Origin: Anaerobacillus isosaccharinicus
GTDB taxonomy: Bacteria; Bacillota; Bacilli; Bacillales; Anaerobacillaceae
Direction: 5' to 3'
NCBI RefSeq assembly: GCF_001866075.3
Contig: NZ_CP063356.1
Span: 2,966,164 to 3,030,163, forward strand
Length of the DNA: 64,000 bases
How positions within the stretch are numbered: position 1 is the first letter of the stretch; each line of letters starts with the position of its first letter. The notes under the pieces are model-generated. The model was not told where the DNA came from. It ran no database searches and saw only the letters and a program-made list of their open reading frames with translations. Below, one piece after another: positions 1 to 8,109 of this stretch. The position numbers were made by a program, and so were the translations under genes.

Positions 1-595
1 AGATGTAGGTGGTGCAACGTCAAATATCGCTGCTATTGCCGAGGAGCAATCTGCTGCCACACAAGATATCACTTCAAGAATAAATGAAGTATTAAATCAT
101 GTCGACGAGATTAAAAATGTGACTGTTGAAACTGGTAGTACGATTTATGATGCAAGTTATAAAGTTAATGAGTTGAGGAAGGAAGTCTTAAAGTCAATCC
201 CTCGTTTGAGTGGAGAGAATTTATTACGAGTAATGAAGACGGAGTATGAAACATGGAAATGGTGGATTTATAACTCAATGATTGAGTTACACGACTTACA
301 ATCTGGGGATATCGCCAATCTTCAGGATAGTCGTTTAGCAACTTGGTTTAATATGATCAAAAATGATAAGATGATTAATTCTCAACCTACTTTCCAGACA
401 ATGGAGAAGTTGCATAATGATTGCTTTAAATTAGCTAAGGATGCACTAGAAAATGTTAGAAATGGTCGGTTATTACAGGTTAGTTCGATTGTTGATCAAT
501 TAGATTCAAAGATTGCCACCATTCATGAATGCCTTGATGAGTTAAGCATGGGTGTGGGAGAAAAGAAAACTGGTAAGAGGTATCATCAAAGTTAG
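1..595 (+). CDS. Methyl-accepting chemotaxis protein, C-terminal part, with CZB-like tail (partial)
   Basis: The reading frame is open from base 2, so the gene starts before the window. The first residues (SNIAAIAEEQSAATQDIT) are the distal part of the MCP cytoplasmic signalling helix. After about 60 residues comes a helical domain resembling the CZB (chemoreceptor zinc-binding) fold, with KTEYETWKWW, SRLATWF and KLHNDCFKLAKDA at the expected positions. By my alignment, three of the four usual zinc ligands (His, Cys, His, His) are replaced by Tyr, Ser and Phe; only the His of KLHND remains. Zinc binding is therefore doubtful. The stop is 22 nt before a GGDEF-EAL gene with its own ribosome binding site, so the two may be cotranscribed. 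Confidence 0.85.
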   Translation, partial: DVGGATSNIAAIAEEQSAATQDITSRINEVLNHVDEIKNVTVETGSTIYDASYKVNELRKEVLKSIPRLSGENLLRVMKTEYETWKWWIYNSMIELHDLQSGDIANLQDSRLATWFNMIKNDKMINSQPTFQTMEKLHNDCFKLAKDALENVRNGRLLQVSSIVDQLDSKIATIHECLDELSMGVGEKKTGKRYHQS

Positions 596-616
596 GAAAA
601 CATTTAGGAGGAACGT

Positions 617-2413
617 ATGAAAAATGAAACCCACAATCAACACGAGCATGTAGAGCCTTCTAATTTGTTATGTAATTTAAATGATTTTTTTCAACAATTT
701 GGAGTAGGAAATTGTCCCGATGGAGCCCTGAAATTAAAGCAAATTATTGATCGGTTTTGCTACATTTTAGGGCAATCGGTTAATATTTTTATTACTGAAC
801 CTAATGGAAAGATTATCTATTCAAAAGATCAGAGTATCTTGGTAGAAAAGCTTATTGACGAAGGATATTTGACTGACGGTCTGTTAAATATCAAATGGGA
901 GAATTCAGGGAAACGTCCTCAAGTAATTGAAAAAATGGTAGCTAGTGAAGAGATAGAATTATCTACTAGAGATGGAAAAGCGTATTTCTATCGTTCTTAT
1001 ACCTCACCAATTTTTAAAGATGAAGAAGAAATAAGTCACTTCATCATCATTTATCAAGATATTACGAATGTAAAAGAAGCTGAAATCAAGCTAAAAAGGA
1101 TGTACAACTGTGATCAGTTAACACAACTACCAAACAGACATTGCTTTGAAGAAGATATCTTACTGCAATTAGAGAGCTATAAAATGAGTCAGAATAAATT
1201 TGCTATATTTTTTCTAGATTTAGATCGATTTAAGTTTTTTAATGACTCACTTGGGCACACGGTCGGCGATGATTTAATCGTTAGCATTAGTGATAAACTA
1301 GTTAAGCTCGAAACTGATTCTATAGCTTTGTATCGTTTTGGTGGCGATGAATTTACATTTATACAAAAAAACATTACATCAGATAAGCAAATACATGACT
1401 TTGCTGCAAAAATAATAGACCTGTTTAAAAAACCATTCAGGGTGCACGAGAATGATCTAATGATCACTTCGAGTATCGGGATTAGTACTTATCCTGATTC
1501 TTCTACTAGCTTTAAAGAATTAATCGAATGCGCCGATACAGCTATGCACTATGCAAAAGAACGTGGGAAAGGTACCTATCAAATTTTTTCTGAAAATATG
1601 AATACATCTTACTCAGAAAAATTAAAAGTAGAAGCTCAACTTCGTATTGCATTAGAAAAAAGGGAATTTTTCTTAAACTATCAACCGCAAATTGATTTAA
1701 AAAGCAAAACAATAATCGGTGTTGAAGCGCTAATTCGCTGGATAAACCCTGAATTAGGATTTGTGCCACCAAATGAATTTATCCCGCTAGCGGAAGATAC
1801 AGGTTTAATTGATCAAATTGGAGAATGGGTTTTATTTACAGCTTGTCAGCAAATAAAGAAATGGCAAGATGAAAAAGGATTATTCATTCGCGTAGGTATT
1901 AATATTTCTCCAAAGCAATTTCAAAGACCTGACTTTGTTAGTAAAGTGGAGAGGGTTTTAGCAGAAACAGGCTTAGAAGCAAAGTATGTAGATTTAGAAA
2001 TTACAGAGAATGGTTTAATGCAAAATCGCTACGATTGTTTAAATACATTAGAGCGATTAAAGGAACTAGGTTTAAAAATATCAATTGATGATTTTGGGAC
2101 AGGTTATTCATCTTTAAGTTACCTAAAACGTTTTCCAATCGACACATTAAAAATTGATCAGTCCTTTGTAAGAGATTTAATGAATGATCATAATGACCAA
2201 GCCATTGTTACATCGATCATTAATTTAGCACATAATATGAAGTTGAACGTAATTGCTGAAGGCGTAGAAACAGTTGAAATTGTTAACTTTCTAAATGAGC
2301 ATCATTGCGATGAAATGCAAGGGTTCTTATACAGCAAACCTCTACCTTCAAGTGAATTTGAGGTATTCTTAACAAAACTTAAACAACACGAAACTAAATT
2401 AATATTGAAATAA
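617..2413 (+). CDS. PAS-GGDEF-EAL cyclic-di-GMP synthase/phosphodiesterase
   Basis: A soluble 598-residue protein with a PAS-like sensor (about 45-155), a GGDEF diguanylate cyclase domain (about 160-325) and an EAL phosphodiesterase domain (about 335-590). The GGDEF signature is intact (YRFGGDEF, near residue 240). The EAL domain keeps EALIRW, the NISPKQF Asn, LEITE, IDDFGTGYSS, LKIDQS, AEGVET and QGFLYSKPLP, so catalysis is expected. The inhibitory RxxD site before GGDEF is not seen (LETD at that place), so product inhibition at the I-site is unlikely. No membrane segments are seen. AGGAGG lies just upstream of the ATG. It probably shares a transcript with the preceding chemoreceptor. Which activity dominates cannot be read from sequence. 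Confidence 0.93.
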   Translation: MKNETHNQHEHVEPSNLLCNLNDFFQQFGVGNCPDGALKLKQIIDRFCYILGQSVNIFITEPNGKIIYSKDQSILVEKLIDEGYLTDGLLNIKWENSGKRPQVIEKMVASEEIELSTRDGKAYFYRSYTSPIFKDEEEISHFIIIYQDITNVKEAEIKLKRMYNCDQLTQLPNRHCFEEDILLQLESYKMSQNKFAIFFLDLDRFKFFNDSLGHTVGDDLIVSISDKLVKLETDSIALYRFGGDEFTFIQKNITSDKQIHDFAAKIIDLFKKPFRVHENDLMITSSIGISTYPDSSTSFKELIECADTAMHYAKERGKGTYQIFSENMNTSYSEKLKVEAQLRIALEKREFFLNYQPQIDLKSKTIIGVEALIRWINPELGFVPPNEFIPLAEDTGLIDQIGEWVLFTACQQIKKWQDEKGLFIRVGINISPKQFQRPDFVSKVERVLAETGLEAKYVDLEITENGLMQNRYDCLNTLERLKELGLKISIDDFGTGYSSLSYLKRFPIDTLKIDQSFVRDLMNDHNDQAIVTSIINLAHNMKLNVIAEGVETVEIVNFLNEHHCDEMQGFLYSKPLPSSEFEVFLTKLKQHETKLILK

Positions 2414-2445
2414 AAAATTACAATGTCCTAAAGCTAGTTTCACTA

Positions 2446-2474
2446 AGTCACTTCATTAAAAGTGGCTTTTTTTT
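2446..2474 (+). terminator. Rho-independent terminator after the GGDEF-EAL gene
   Basis: Stem AGTCACTT (2446-2453) pairs with AAGTGGCT (2460-2467), with one G-U pair, followed by a T run to 2474. Confidence 0.8.
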
Positions 2475-2580
2475 GTAAATATAGTGTAGTTTAAAAACTA
2501 AATTAACTGTTTTGTTATGTATTTTCTTTTATTGGAAAAAATAAACTAACAACAACAATTAAAAGAAGGACGGTGTCGTA

Positions 2581-2868
2581 ATGAAACGTGTATCGATCTA
2601 TATTGCAATTTTTCTTTTCGCGGCATGGATTGCAGCGCTTTTTCTAAACATTGATATTTATCGAAAAGCAAATATTGAATTAAGTATTTTTGGACCGATT
2701 ATTGATGCAATACTTATAGTGTTAATTGCTCTTTTAGTTTACGTTGGTGTTGCCTCATTTAAAGGCAAAAACGATAGGCCAAATGAATGGGTAAATAAAA
2801 GTTTGCTTTTATTAGGAATTGGTACCATATTTATGATATCATTCTTTTACGTAACAACCTTTCGATAA
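2581..2868 (+). CDS. Small membrane protein, three predicted membrane segments
   Basis: A 95-residue hydrophobic protein with membrane segments at about 5-23, 36-57 and 75-92. The loop between the second and third is basic and polar (KGKNDRPNEW). I do not recognise the family. Its ATG follows an AGAAGGACGG stretch that can serve as ribosome binding site. It is separated from the GGDEF-EAL gene by a terminator and sits 52 nt before the small ORF preceding yidC, with no terminator between, so it may start the transcript that ends after yidC. Confidence 0.6.
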   Translation: MKRVSIYIAIFLFAAWIAALFLNIDIYRKANIELSIFGPIIDAILIVLIALLVYVGVASFKGKNDRPNEWVNKSLLLLGIGTIFMISFFYVTTFR

Positions 2869-2920
2869 TAATAGAGTTACTACAGAACGAAAAACACTAT
2901 GAACAATAAGGAGGTGAGCA

Positions 2921-3265
2921 TTGGTGGAATTCCCTTTTGATCTATCAATTATTTGGCTTTCGTTATTACTTTCAATAGTACTTTTAATGGCGTTTATCTT
3001 TAGGTCTAGCTATCTGCCTTCTTTTAAACGTCAAAATAAACTAAAAGAATTAAATGGACTTATAAAAAAAGTAGAAATTCCAATTAGTTTTTTTACTGAA
3101 CGACTTCACATTGTTTTTCGGAAAATACCTACAAAAGAAATTGGAAATAATGTTTTAGACGAAGATCAACCTTATTCCTTCTCAGCAAAATTATATTTTA
3201 TAAACCTAGAGGAGGAATTTATTTATGAATTCAAAAATCCAATTGCTCACGTCAGCTATACCTAA
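2921..3265 (+). CDS. Small single-span membrane ORF overlapping yidC; candidate MifM-like arrest sensor
   Basis: A 114-residue protein (TTG at 2921 or GTG at 2924) after a strong AAGGAGGTGAG site. It has one membrane segment (about 8-28) with acidic residues before it and basic residues after it, which predicts N-out/C-in insertion. The C-terminal part has acidic patches DED (80-82) and LEEEF (96-100). The ORF overlaps the yidC start by 41 nt, and its codons 85-88 form one arm of a hairpin covering the yidC ribosome binding site. In Bacillus subtilis the small one-span protein MifM precedes yidC2 and, by translation arrest, opens such a hairpin when YidC activity is low. No clear MifM sequence match was seen; the role is inferred from layout and topology. 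Confidence 0.62.
   Translation: MVEFPFDLSIIWLSLLLSIVLLMAFIFRSSYLPSFKRQNKLKELNGLIKKVEIPISFFTERLHIVFRKIPTKEIGNNVLDEDQPYSFSAKLYFINLEEEFIYEFKNPIAHVSYT
3174..3218 (+). promoter_or_regulatory. Hairpin sequestering the yidC ribosome binding site
   Basis: ATTCCTTCTC (3174-3183) pairs over ten consecutive positions, with one G-U pair, with GAGGAGGAAT (3209-3218). The right arm contains the whole yidC Shine-Dalgarno; the loop is 25 nt. The left arm lies inside the upstream ORF, so a ribosome paused there would free the yidC site. Confidence 0.72.
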
Positions 3266-4025
3266 AAAGGCTTTTTTTTCTTTTTTACTGGTACTTTCTA
3301 TTTTTGCTTTAACAGGTTGTGGAATGGAAGCTTCACCAATAACCGCAGAAAGCCCGGGTTTCTTTAATCACTTTCTTGTGTATCCATTTTCATGGTTACT
3401 TATAAAAACAGCGGTATTATTTGGAAATAATTATGGGCTTTCCATTATCGCTGTAACTATTTTTATTCGACTCACGCTTCTCCCATTAATGATTAAGCAG
3501 TCGAAAAGCATGAAGGCATTACAGGGGATACAACCAAAACTTAATGTCTTAAAGGAGAAATATACAGCAACTGATGAAAAGACACAAAAAAAACTTCAAG
3601 AAGAAACTCTTAAATTGTTTCAATCAGAGGGTGTTAACCCACTAGGCAGTGGCTGTTTACCAGTCTTAATACAAATGCCAATTCTACTTGCTTTTTATTA
3701 TGCGATCAGTCGCACAGAGGAATTAGCAAGACATTCGTTCCTTTGGTTTGATCTAGGTGCACCTGATCCTTTTTATGTCTTACCAGTTTTAGCTGCATTA
3801 ATGACGTTTTTACAACTCAAAGTATCGGCAGCTACGCAACAAACTGCAAATAATCAGTTAGCTATTTTCAATAATATCATGCCAATTATGATTTTAGTAT
3901 TCGCGATAAATTTTCCATCTGCGCTATCACTTTACTGGGTGATTGGAGGCGTTTTTGGAATTGCTCAAACGTATTTTCTAAATCAAAATCGCTCTTCGAG
4001 TGTGCAAGAAGTTGTAAAAAATTAG
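3225..4025 (+). CDS. yidC: Membrane protein insertase YidC/OxaI/SpoIIIJ family, lipoprotein type
   Basis: A 266-residue insertase of the short Gram-positive type. It begins with a signal sequence ending in a lipobox (FALTGC, Cys near residue 32). The conserved core follows: YGLSIIAVTIFIRLTLLPLM including the membrane-embedded Arg, a cytoplasmic coiled hairpin (residues about 95-130), and further membrane segments ending near 255. It inserts and folds membrane proteins alone or with Sec. The start is fixed by AGAGGAGGAATT. The hairpin over that site and the overlapping upstream ORF suggest it is the inducible paralogue (YidC2/YqjG-like) rather than the constitutive one, which is inference; a second yidC would be elsewhere in the genome. 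Confidence 0.92.
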   Translation: MNSKIQLLTSAIPKKAFFSFLLVLSIFALTGCGMEASPITAESPGFFNHFLVYPFSWLLIKTAVLFGNNYGLSIIAVTIFIRLTLLPLMIKQSKSMKALQGIQPKLNVLKEKYTATDEKTQKKLQEETLKLFQSEGVNPLGSGCLPVLIQMPILLAFYYAISRTEELARHSFLWFDLGAPDPFYVLPVLAALMTFLQLKVSAATQQTANNQLAIFNNIMPIMILVFAINFPSALSLYWVIGGVFGIAQTYFLNQNRSSSVQEVVKN

Positions 4026-4039
4026 TTTAGATTTTTAAT

Positions 4040-4099
4040 GAGTTTTAAGTTTAGACGCGGAAGCTATTTTCGTTTCTTGTCCAACTTAAAACTCTTTTT
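4040..4099 (+). terminator. Terminator after yidC
   Basis: GAGTTTTAAGT (4040-4050) pairs with ACTTAAAACTC (4084-4094), followed by TTTTTA. The intervening loop has additional short pairing. Confidence 0.75.
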
Positions 4100-4353
4100 A
4101 CTTTAGTAAAGTAACTTAATTTTTAGGGAATAACACACAATTACACCTATAAGAGTTCCTGCTCAACTAAGTATGTAAATGTCAGACGACTTTTTTAGTC
4201 GCGCTGTTATCCAGTTTCTGCCTAGAAAGCTTGTTCATAAAAATGCCTGATAAATATTTACACACATAATTTAATACAATACACTTGGCGAATTGTTGAG
4301 AGTTTACTATAATAGAATTTGTGACAAAAATGTAAAAATAATAGGATGAGTGA
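4100..4353 (+). promoter_or_regulatory. Gene-free stretch holding the rhodanese-like gene promoter
   Basis: A sigma-A type promoter is visible: TTGGCG (4285-4290), 17-nt spacer, TATAAT (4308-4313). A small hairpin (GACGAC, T run, GTCGC) lies near 4183-4201. No gene was recognised in 4100-4340. Confidence 0.6.
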
Positions 4354-4692
4354 GTGCCAATGAATATAATATTAATCTCAACTTTAATTTTATGTTTATT
4401 TTATCTATATCAAAGATACTTTCCAATTTGGTATGTTCCTAATATGGATGGAGTAAATGTAAATTCTGGTAATCACATTGTTTATTTAGATGTTAGAGAC
4501 TATCAAGATGCATCACATAATCCAGTTCAAGGGGCTTTTAATTTGCCATATGCTTATTTAAAGCGGCATCACGATCAAATTTCTAGCTGTCAAGTAGTTG
4601 TAGTAGCTTCTGATCCTGTGCTTAAGAATTTAAGTATCCGTTTTTTGAAAGGGCATGGCTTTAAAGTTGTAGGATATCAATTAATTAAATAA
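4354..4692 (+). CDS. Membrane-anchored rhodanese-like protein lacking the catalytic cysteine
   Basis: About 110 residues: an N-terminal membrane anchor (about 3-21), then a rhodanese-type fold with YLDVRDYQDASHNPVQGAFNLPY, matching the usual DVR and H-I-x-G-A-x-N-x-P elements. The active-site loop, normally CxxGxRS, reads VVVVASDPVLKN, so the catalytic Cys is missing and sulfur transfer is unlikely. The start is GTG 4354 or ATG 4360; both fit the AGGATGAG site. It stands alone behind its own promoter, and the IS21 element begins 54 nt after its stop. It may be a binding or scaffold version of the fold. Confidence 0.75.
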   Translation: MPMNIILISTLILCLFYLYQRYFPIWYVPNMDGVNVNSGNHIVYLDVRDYQDASHNPVQGAFNLPYAYLKRHHDQISSCQVVVVASDPVLKNLSIRFLKGHGFKVVGYQLIK

Positions 4693-4905
4693 TGATCTAC
4701 GTAGTAGAATGGTTTTAAAAAAAGGAAAACAAAGACATTTGTCTTTTGATTACAGCCAACGAAATGTACCATCAGTGACATAGTTCTTACCATCGAATGA
4801 CAAAGAATGTACCAGTAAATGCCACGCTGTTTACCAGTTTGCCTTTTGTATAATTAGTGAGCACACCTTCGAGTGTGCCATTTTTTATATAGGAGGTATT
4901 TTTGT

Positions 4906-6456
4906 ATGATTCATTATCGAAAGATATTGGAATTGCACGATGAGGGGATCAGTCTTAGGGGCATTGCCGCCAGTACAGGTCACTCTCGCCAAAAAATAAC
5001 AGAGGTTATTTCCCTAGCCGAAAAGAAAGGATTAGATTGTCCATTAGAGGAAGAAATGACGGATAAGTGGATTGAGGAATTTCTTTTTCCAGAGAAGAGC
5101 TTGGAGGCTTCTGGTCGAAAACCATTGAACTTTGACTATATTCATGAAGAGTTGGCCAAACCTAATGTGACACTTTCGCTTCTGCATCATGAGTATGAAG
5201 CTGAATGTCGAGCCAGTCAAAAAATACCGTACTCATACCGTAGTTTTTTGCGGCACTATAGCAGGTACGCTGACAAGTACAAAGCTACATTGCGTATTCG
5301 CAGAAAACCAGGTGAAATAATGGAAGTTGACTGGGCAGGTTCCACATCTTTTATCATTGATAGAGATACTGGGGAGAAGGTTAAAGCCTATATTTTCGTT
5401 GCGACTTTGCCTTGTAGTCAATTCTCTTATGCGGAAGCAAGCTTATCAATGGATTCACAGTCATGGATTAATGCTCACAATAGTGCGTATAAGTATTTTG
5501 GAGGATCTACACAAATTGTTGTACCGGATAACCTAAAAACGAGTGTAACAAAACATACCACACGTGAATTGATTTTGAATCCTACCTACAGAGAAATGGC
5601 AGAATACTATAATACAGTCGTTATGCCTGCACGTGTTCGTACTCCGAAAGATAAAGCAAGTGTTGAAGGTTCCGTTGGTGTTATCTCTACATGGATTATA
5701 GCAGCATTAAGAAATACACATTGCTTTAGTATTGATGAATTGAACGAGGAAGTTTGGAAGAAATTAGATGAATTCAATCGCCGTCCCTTTACTCGAAAAA
5801 AAGGCTCTCGATTGTCAGCATTTGAAGAAGAGGAGAAATTTGCGCTTTCTCCTCTTCCAATCGCACATTTTAAAATGTCTGAATGGAAAAAAACAAAAGT
5901 ACGCCCTGACTATCATCTTTCTATCGAGAGCATGTTTTATTCTGTGCCGTACGAATATATTAATCGAGAAGTCGAGGTGAAACTTTCCGATAACCTCGTT
6001 GAAATCTTTTTTAATCATATGCGTGTGGCATCACATAAACGACTATACGGGAAGTTTGGACAATCTTCCACCCTTCGTGACCACATGCCTGATAATCATA
6101 AGTTATACGTGGATCAAACGCCAGAAACTGCAATAGAATGGGCTGAAAGTATTGGTGCATCAACCTTAAGCGTTATTCGCTATCTTTTAGATACTTCGCA
6201 AAATGAAAAACAAGCGTTACAGTCTATATTTTCTTTGAAAAAGTCTGAGCGTAATTACACAAAATATGAGATTGAGCGTGCTTGCAAAATGGTAGTTTCT
6301 ATGACTAAAAGACCTACGGTCAAAAGTATTCAAACGATCTTAAAGAACAACAAAAAAAGTGATGCCGAACAAGAATTGAAACGTCAAACAGATATTAGCA
6401 AAAATAATTATGGCTTCACACGTGGAGCTTCTTACTATGGAGGAACGGATAAATGA
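4906..6456 (+). CDS. istA: IS21 transposase IstA
   Basis: Starts at ATG 4906 behind AGGAGG (4891-4896), giving 516 residues. It has an N-terminal helix-turn-helix (LRGIAASTGHSRQKITEVI), then an rve/DDE integrase core with the acidic residues in MEVDWAG, VPDNLK and KASVEGSVG, and a C-terminal beta-rich domain (YSVPYEYINREVEVKLSD). It performs strand transfer together with the IstB ATPase. Its stop overlaps the istB start (ATGA), giving translational coupling. Confidence 0.95.
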   Translation: MIHYRKILELHDEGISLRGIAASTGHSRQKITEVISLAEKKGLDCPLEEEMTDKWIEEFLFPEKSLEASGRKPLNFDYIHEELAKPNVTLSLLHHEYEAECRASQKIPYSYRSFLRHYSRYADKYKATLRIRRKPGEIMEVDWAGSTSFIIDRDTGEKVKAYIFVATLPCSQFSYAEASLSMDSQSWINAHNSAYKYFGGSTQIVVPDNLKTSVTKHTTRELILNPTYREMAEYYNTVVMPARVRTPKDKASVEGSVGVISTWIIAALRNTHCFSIDELNEEVWKKLDEFNRRPFTRKKGSRLSAFEEEEKFALSPLPIAHFKMSEWKKTKVRPDYHLSIESMFYSVPYEYINREVEVKLSDNLVEIFFNHMRVASHKRLYGKFGQSSTLRDHMPDNHKLYVDQTPETAIEWAESIGASTLSVIRYLLDTSQNEKQALQSIFSLKKSERNYTKYEIERACKMVVSMTKRPTVKSIQTILKNNKKSDAEQELKRQTDISKNNYGFTRGASYYGGTDK

Positions 6457-7202
6457 TGAATGAGCAGACATTAACCAAACTACACGAATTGAAATTAAGT
6501 GGAATGGCGGAAGCCTATAAGGAACAATCAACTAATAAAGAGTTTCAAAAGTTGAGTTTCGAAGAACGCTTTAGTTTACTTGTCGATTTAGAACATTCCC
6601 GTCGTAAGAGTAATAAGCTTCAACGCTTGATCAATACAGCCACTTTTTTAAACTCAAATGCTTGTATCGAAGATATGGAATATCACGAAGACCGAAGATT
6701 AGATAAAAATTTGATATTAAAACTGGCCAGCGGTACCTATATCCATGACAGTCACAATATCATATTGAAAGGACCTACTGGTTCGGGAAAAACATTTTTA
6801 GCAACTGCCTTTGGAGTATCTGCTTGTCGACAATTCTATAATGTTAAATACATTCGCTTACCGGAATTATTAGATGAACTGTCTCTCGCAAAATTAGCTG
6901 CAGATGGAAGCTATCGAAAATTGATTAAAAAGTATACGAAAGTAGATCTACTCATCCTTGATGAATGGTTACTAACAGATTTATCAACGAATGAAGCAGC
7001 AATTCTATTAGAAATCACAGAATCTCGTCATAAGATAGCTTCGACTATTTTCTGTTCACAAATTGACCCTAGTGGTTGGCATATAAAATTGGGGAATGAA
7101 ACAATTGCGGAGGCTATTCTAGATCGTATTATCCATGATTCATATCAAATTCTAATAGACGGAGAAGTATCTATGCGTGAGCGTCATGGATTAGGTAGCT
7201 AA
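6453..7202 (+). CDS. istB: IS21 helper ATPase IstB
   Basis: A 249-residue DnaC-like AAA+ ATPase with Walker A GPTGSGKTF (about residues 107-115) and Walker B LLILDEW. The N-terminal helical region (LHELKLSGMAEAY) is typical of IstB. It assembles on target DNA and directs IstA. The start overlaps the istA stop by 4 nt. Confidence 0.95.
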   Translation: MMNEQTLTKLHELKLSGMAEAYKEQSTNKEFQKLSFEERFSLLVDLEHSRRKSNKLQRLINTATFLNSNACIEDMEYHEDRRLDKNLILKLASGTYIHDSHNIILKGPTGSGKTFLATAFGVSACRQFYNVKYIRLPELLDELSLAKLAADGSYRKLIKKYTKVDLLILDEWLLTDLSTNEAAILLEITESRHKIASTIFCSQIDPSGWHIKLGNETIAEAILDRIIHDSYQILIDGEVSMRERHGLGS

Positions 7203-7209
7203 GTTTAAT

Positions 7210-7416
7210 ATGGCCACTTTAACGAGAAAGGAACTACGTAAATTAGAAGAGTACTATTATTGGAGTGGTTACAATGACTGGTATCCATTTCCTAAAGAAC
7301 TAAAAGGAAAGCTTTTGAGTGTTTATGGAAAGGAGCCTTTACCTTATACCTGGACCGAACATGATATTTGGGAGGGTTCCAGAAAGATGATCATGGAGTA
7401 CTTCAAAAACAAATAA
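7210..7416 (+). CDS. Small third ORF inside IS21, unknown function
   Basis: A 68-residue protein rich in Tyr, Trp, Lys and Glu (EEYYYWSGYNDWYPFPKEL), beginning 7 nt after the istB stop and ending before the element's terminator and right end. It lies on the same strand and inside the inverted repeats, so it travels with the element. I do not recognise it, and no clear ribosome binding site precedes it. It might be an accessory or regulatory protein of this IS21 lineage, or a captured fragment. Confidence 0.55.
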   Translation: MATLTRKELRKLEEYYYWSGYNDWYPFPKELKGKLLSVYGKEPLPYTWTEHDIWEGSRKMIMEYFKNK

Positions 7417-7436
7417 ACTAATTGAACACAAAAGAA

Positions 7437-7480
7437 AAGTCCTACAAGATTATAAAACTATTAATCTGTAGGACTTTTTT
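7437..7480 (+). terminator. Terminator at the end of the IS21 operon
   Basis: AAGTCCTACA (7437-7446) pairs with TGTAGGACTT (7467-7476) with further inner pairing, followed by T residues. Confidence 0.8.
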
Positions 7481-7605
7481 ATTCAATGGTAAATACACTG
7501 GCGTTACATGGTAAAATCCTTGGCATTCGGTGGTAAAAAACATGGCGAGGGTGGTAAATTCGAGTGGCTGTAATCATCTTTTGCTTTCCTTTTTTTGTTG
7601 AAGAA

Positions 7606-7971
7606 TTATTTCCCCTTATTTCTCTTGGTTTTTGCATATAACTTCAACTCATTTATTAATAATTGCTTGTCTTCAGAAGTTCCTTGTTGCTTCAAACCGT
7701 AATGAAAACCATTCCCAACATTCTTTTTCCAAATTAAATCTGCAGAAAATCTGATTGGCTCAACATTAATTGTAAATTCTACGTAAAGTATTAATTTTTT
7801 CTCAGTTGGAAGGTCTACAGACGAAAAAAGTTTTAAACCACTAGGACTTAGATCAACTACTTGTCCTTCAAGAAAGTTACTTTCATTTGGTAAATCATTT
7901 ATTATTTTAAAGTCGCAAATCACTTTTTCAGTGAACTCGTAGCGCAATATTTCTTCTCTTCGATATTTCAT
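7606..7971 (-). CDS. PilZ-domain cyclic-di-GMP binding protein
   Basis: A 121-residue protein with the two PilZ signatures: an N-terminal RREEILR (RxxxR type, residues 4-10) and DLSPSG (D/NxSxxG type, about 42-47), followed by a beta-barrel-like pattern. It probably binds cyclic-di-GMP and acts through an unknown partner. It lies directly beside the IS21 right end, downstream of the fnr gene but separated from it by a terminator. With the GGDEF-EAL and EAL genes it makes three c-di-GMP components in the window. Confidence 0.85.
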   Translation of the reverse strand: MKYRREEILRYEFTEKVICDFKIINDLPNESNFLEGQVVDLSPSGLKLFSSVDLPTEKKLILYVEFTINVEPIRFSADLIWKKNVGNGFHYGLKQQGTSEDKQLLINELKLYAKTKRNKGK

Positions 7972-8061
7972 CTTTATCAGCCTCTCTAAATCAATTCGTT
8001 ACATATAACATATTTATAGTATAACAATTTAATAAAGAACTTGACATCTGATTTGATTAAA

Positions 8062-8093
8062 CAAAAAACAGGTATTCAAATTGAATATCTGTT
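8062..8093 (-). terminator. Terminator of the first fnr gene
   Basis: On the minus strand, AACAGATATTCAA pairs with TTGAATACCTGTT (one G-U pair), followed by TTTTTGTTT. Confidence 0.75.
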
Positions 8094-8109
8094 ACAAAAA
8101 TACTAAATT

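Larger units (their letters stand above)
4747..7576 (+). mobile_element. Complete IS21-family insertion sequence
   Basis: The ends are TGATTACAGCCA (4747-4758) and its exact complement TGGCTGTAATCA (7565-7576), giving TG...CA termini. A 5-bp direct repeat TCTTT flanks it (4742-4746 and 7577-7581). Both ends carry several spaced copies of a TTACCA/TGTACCA motif (4771-4838 and 7486-7560), as is usual for IS21 transposase binding. It encodes istA, istB and a third small ORF. All frames are intact, so it may be active. Confidence 0.93.

Noticed and set aside
2581-2868. The 95-residue ORF as the MifM counterpart (same length as MifM)
   Set aside because: It has three membrane segments, ends before another ORF and does not contain the arm pairing with the yidC ribosome binding site; the 2921 ORF fits better.
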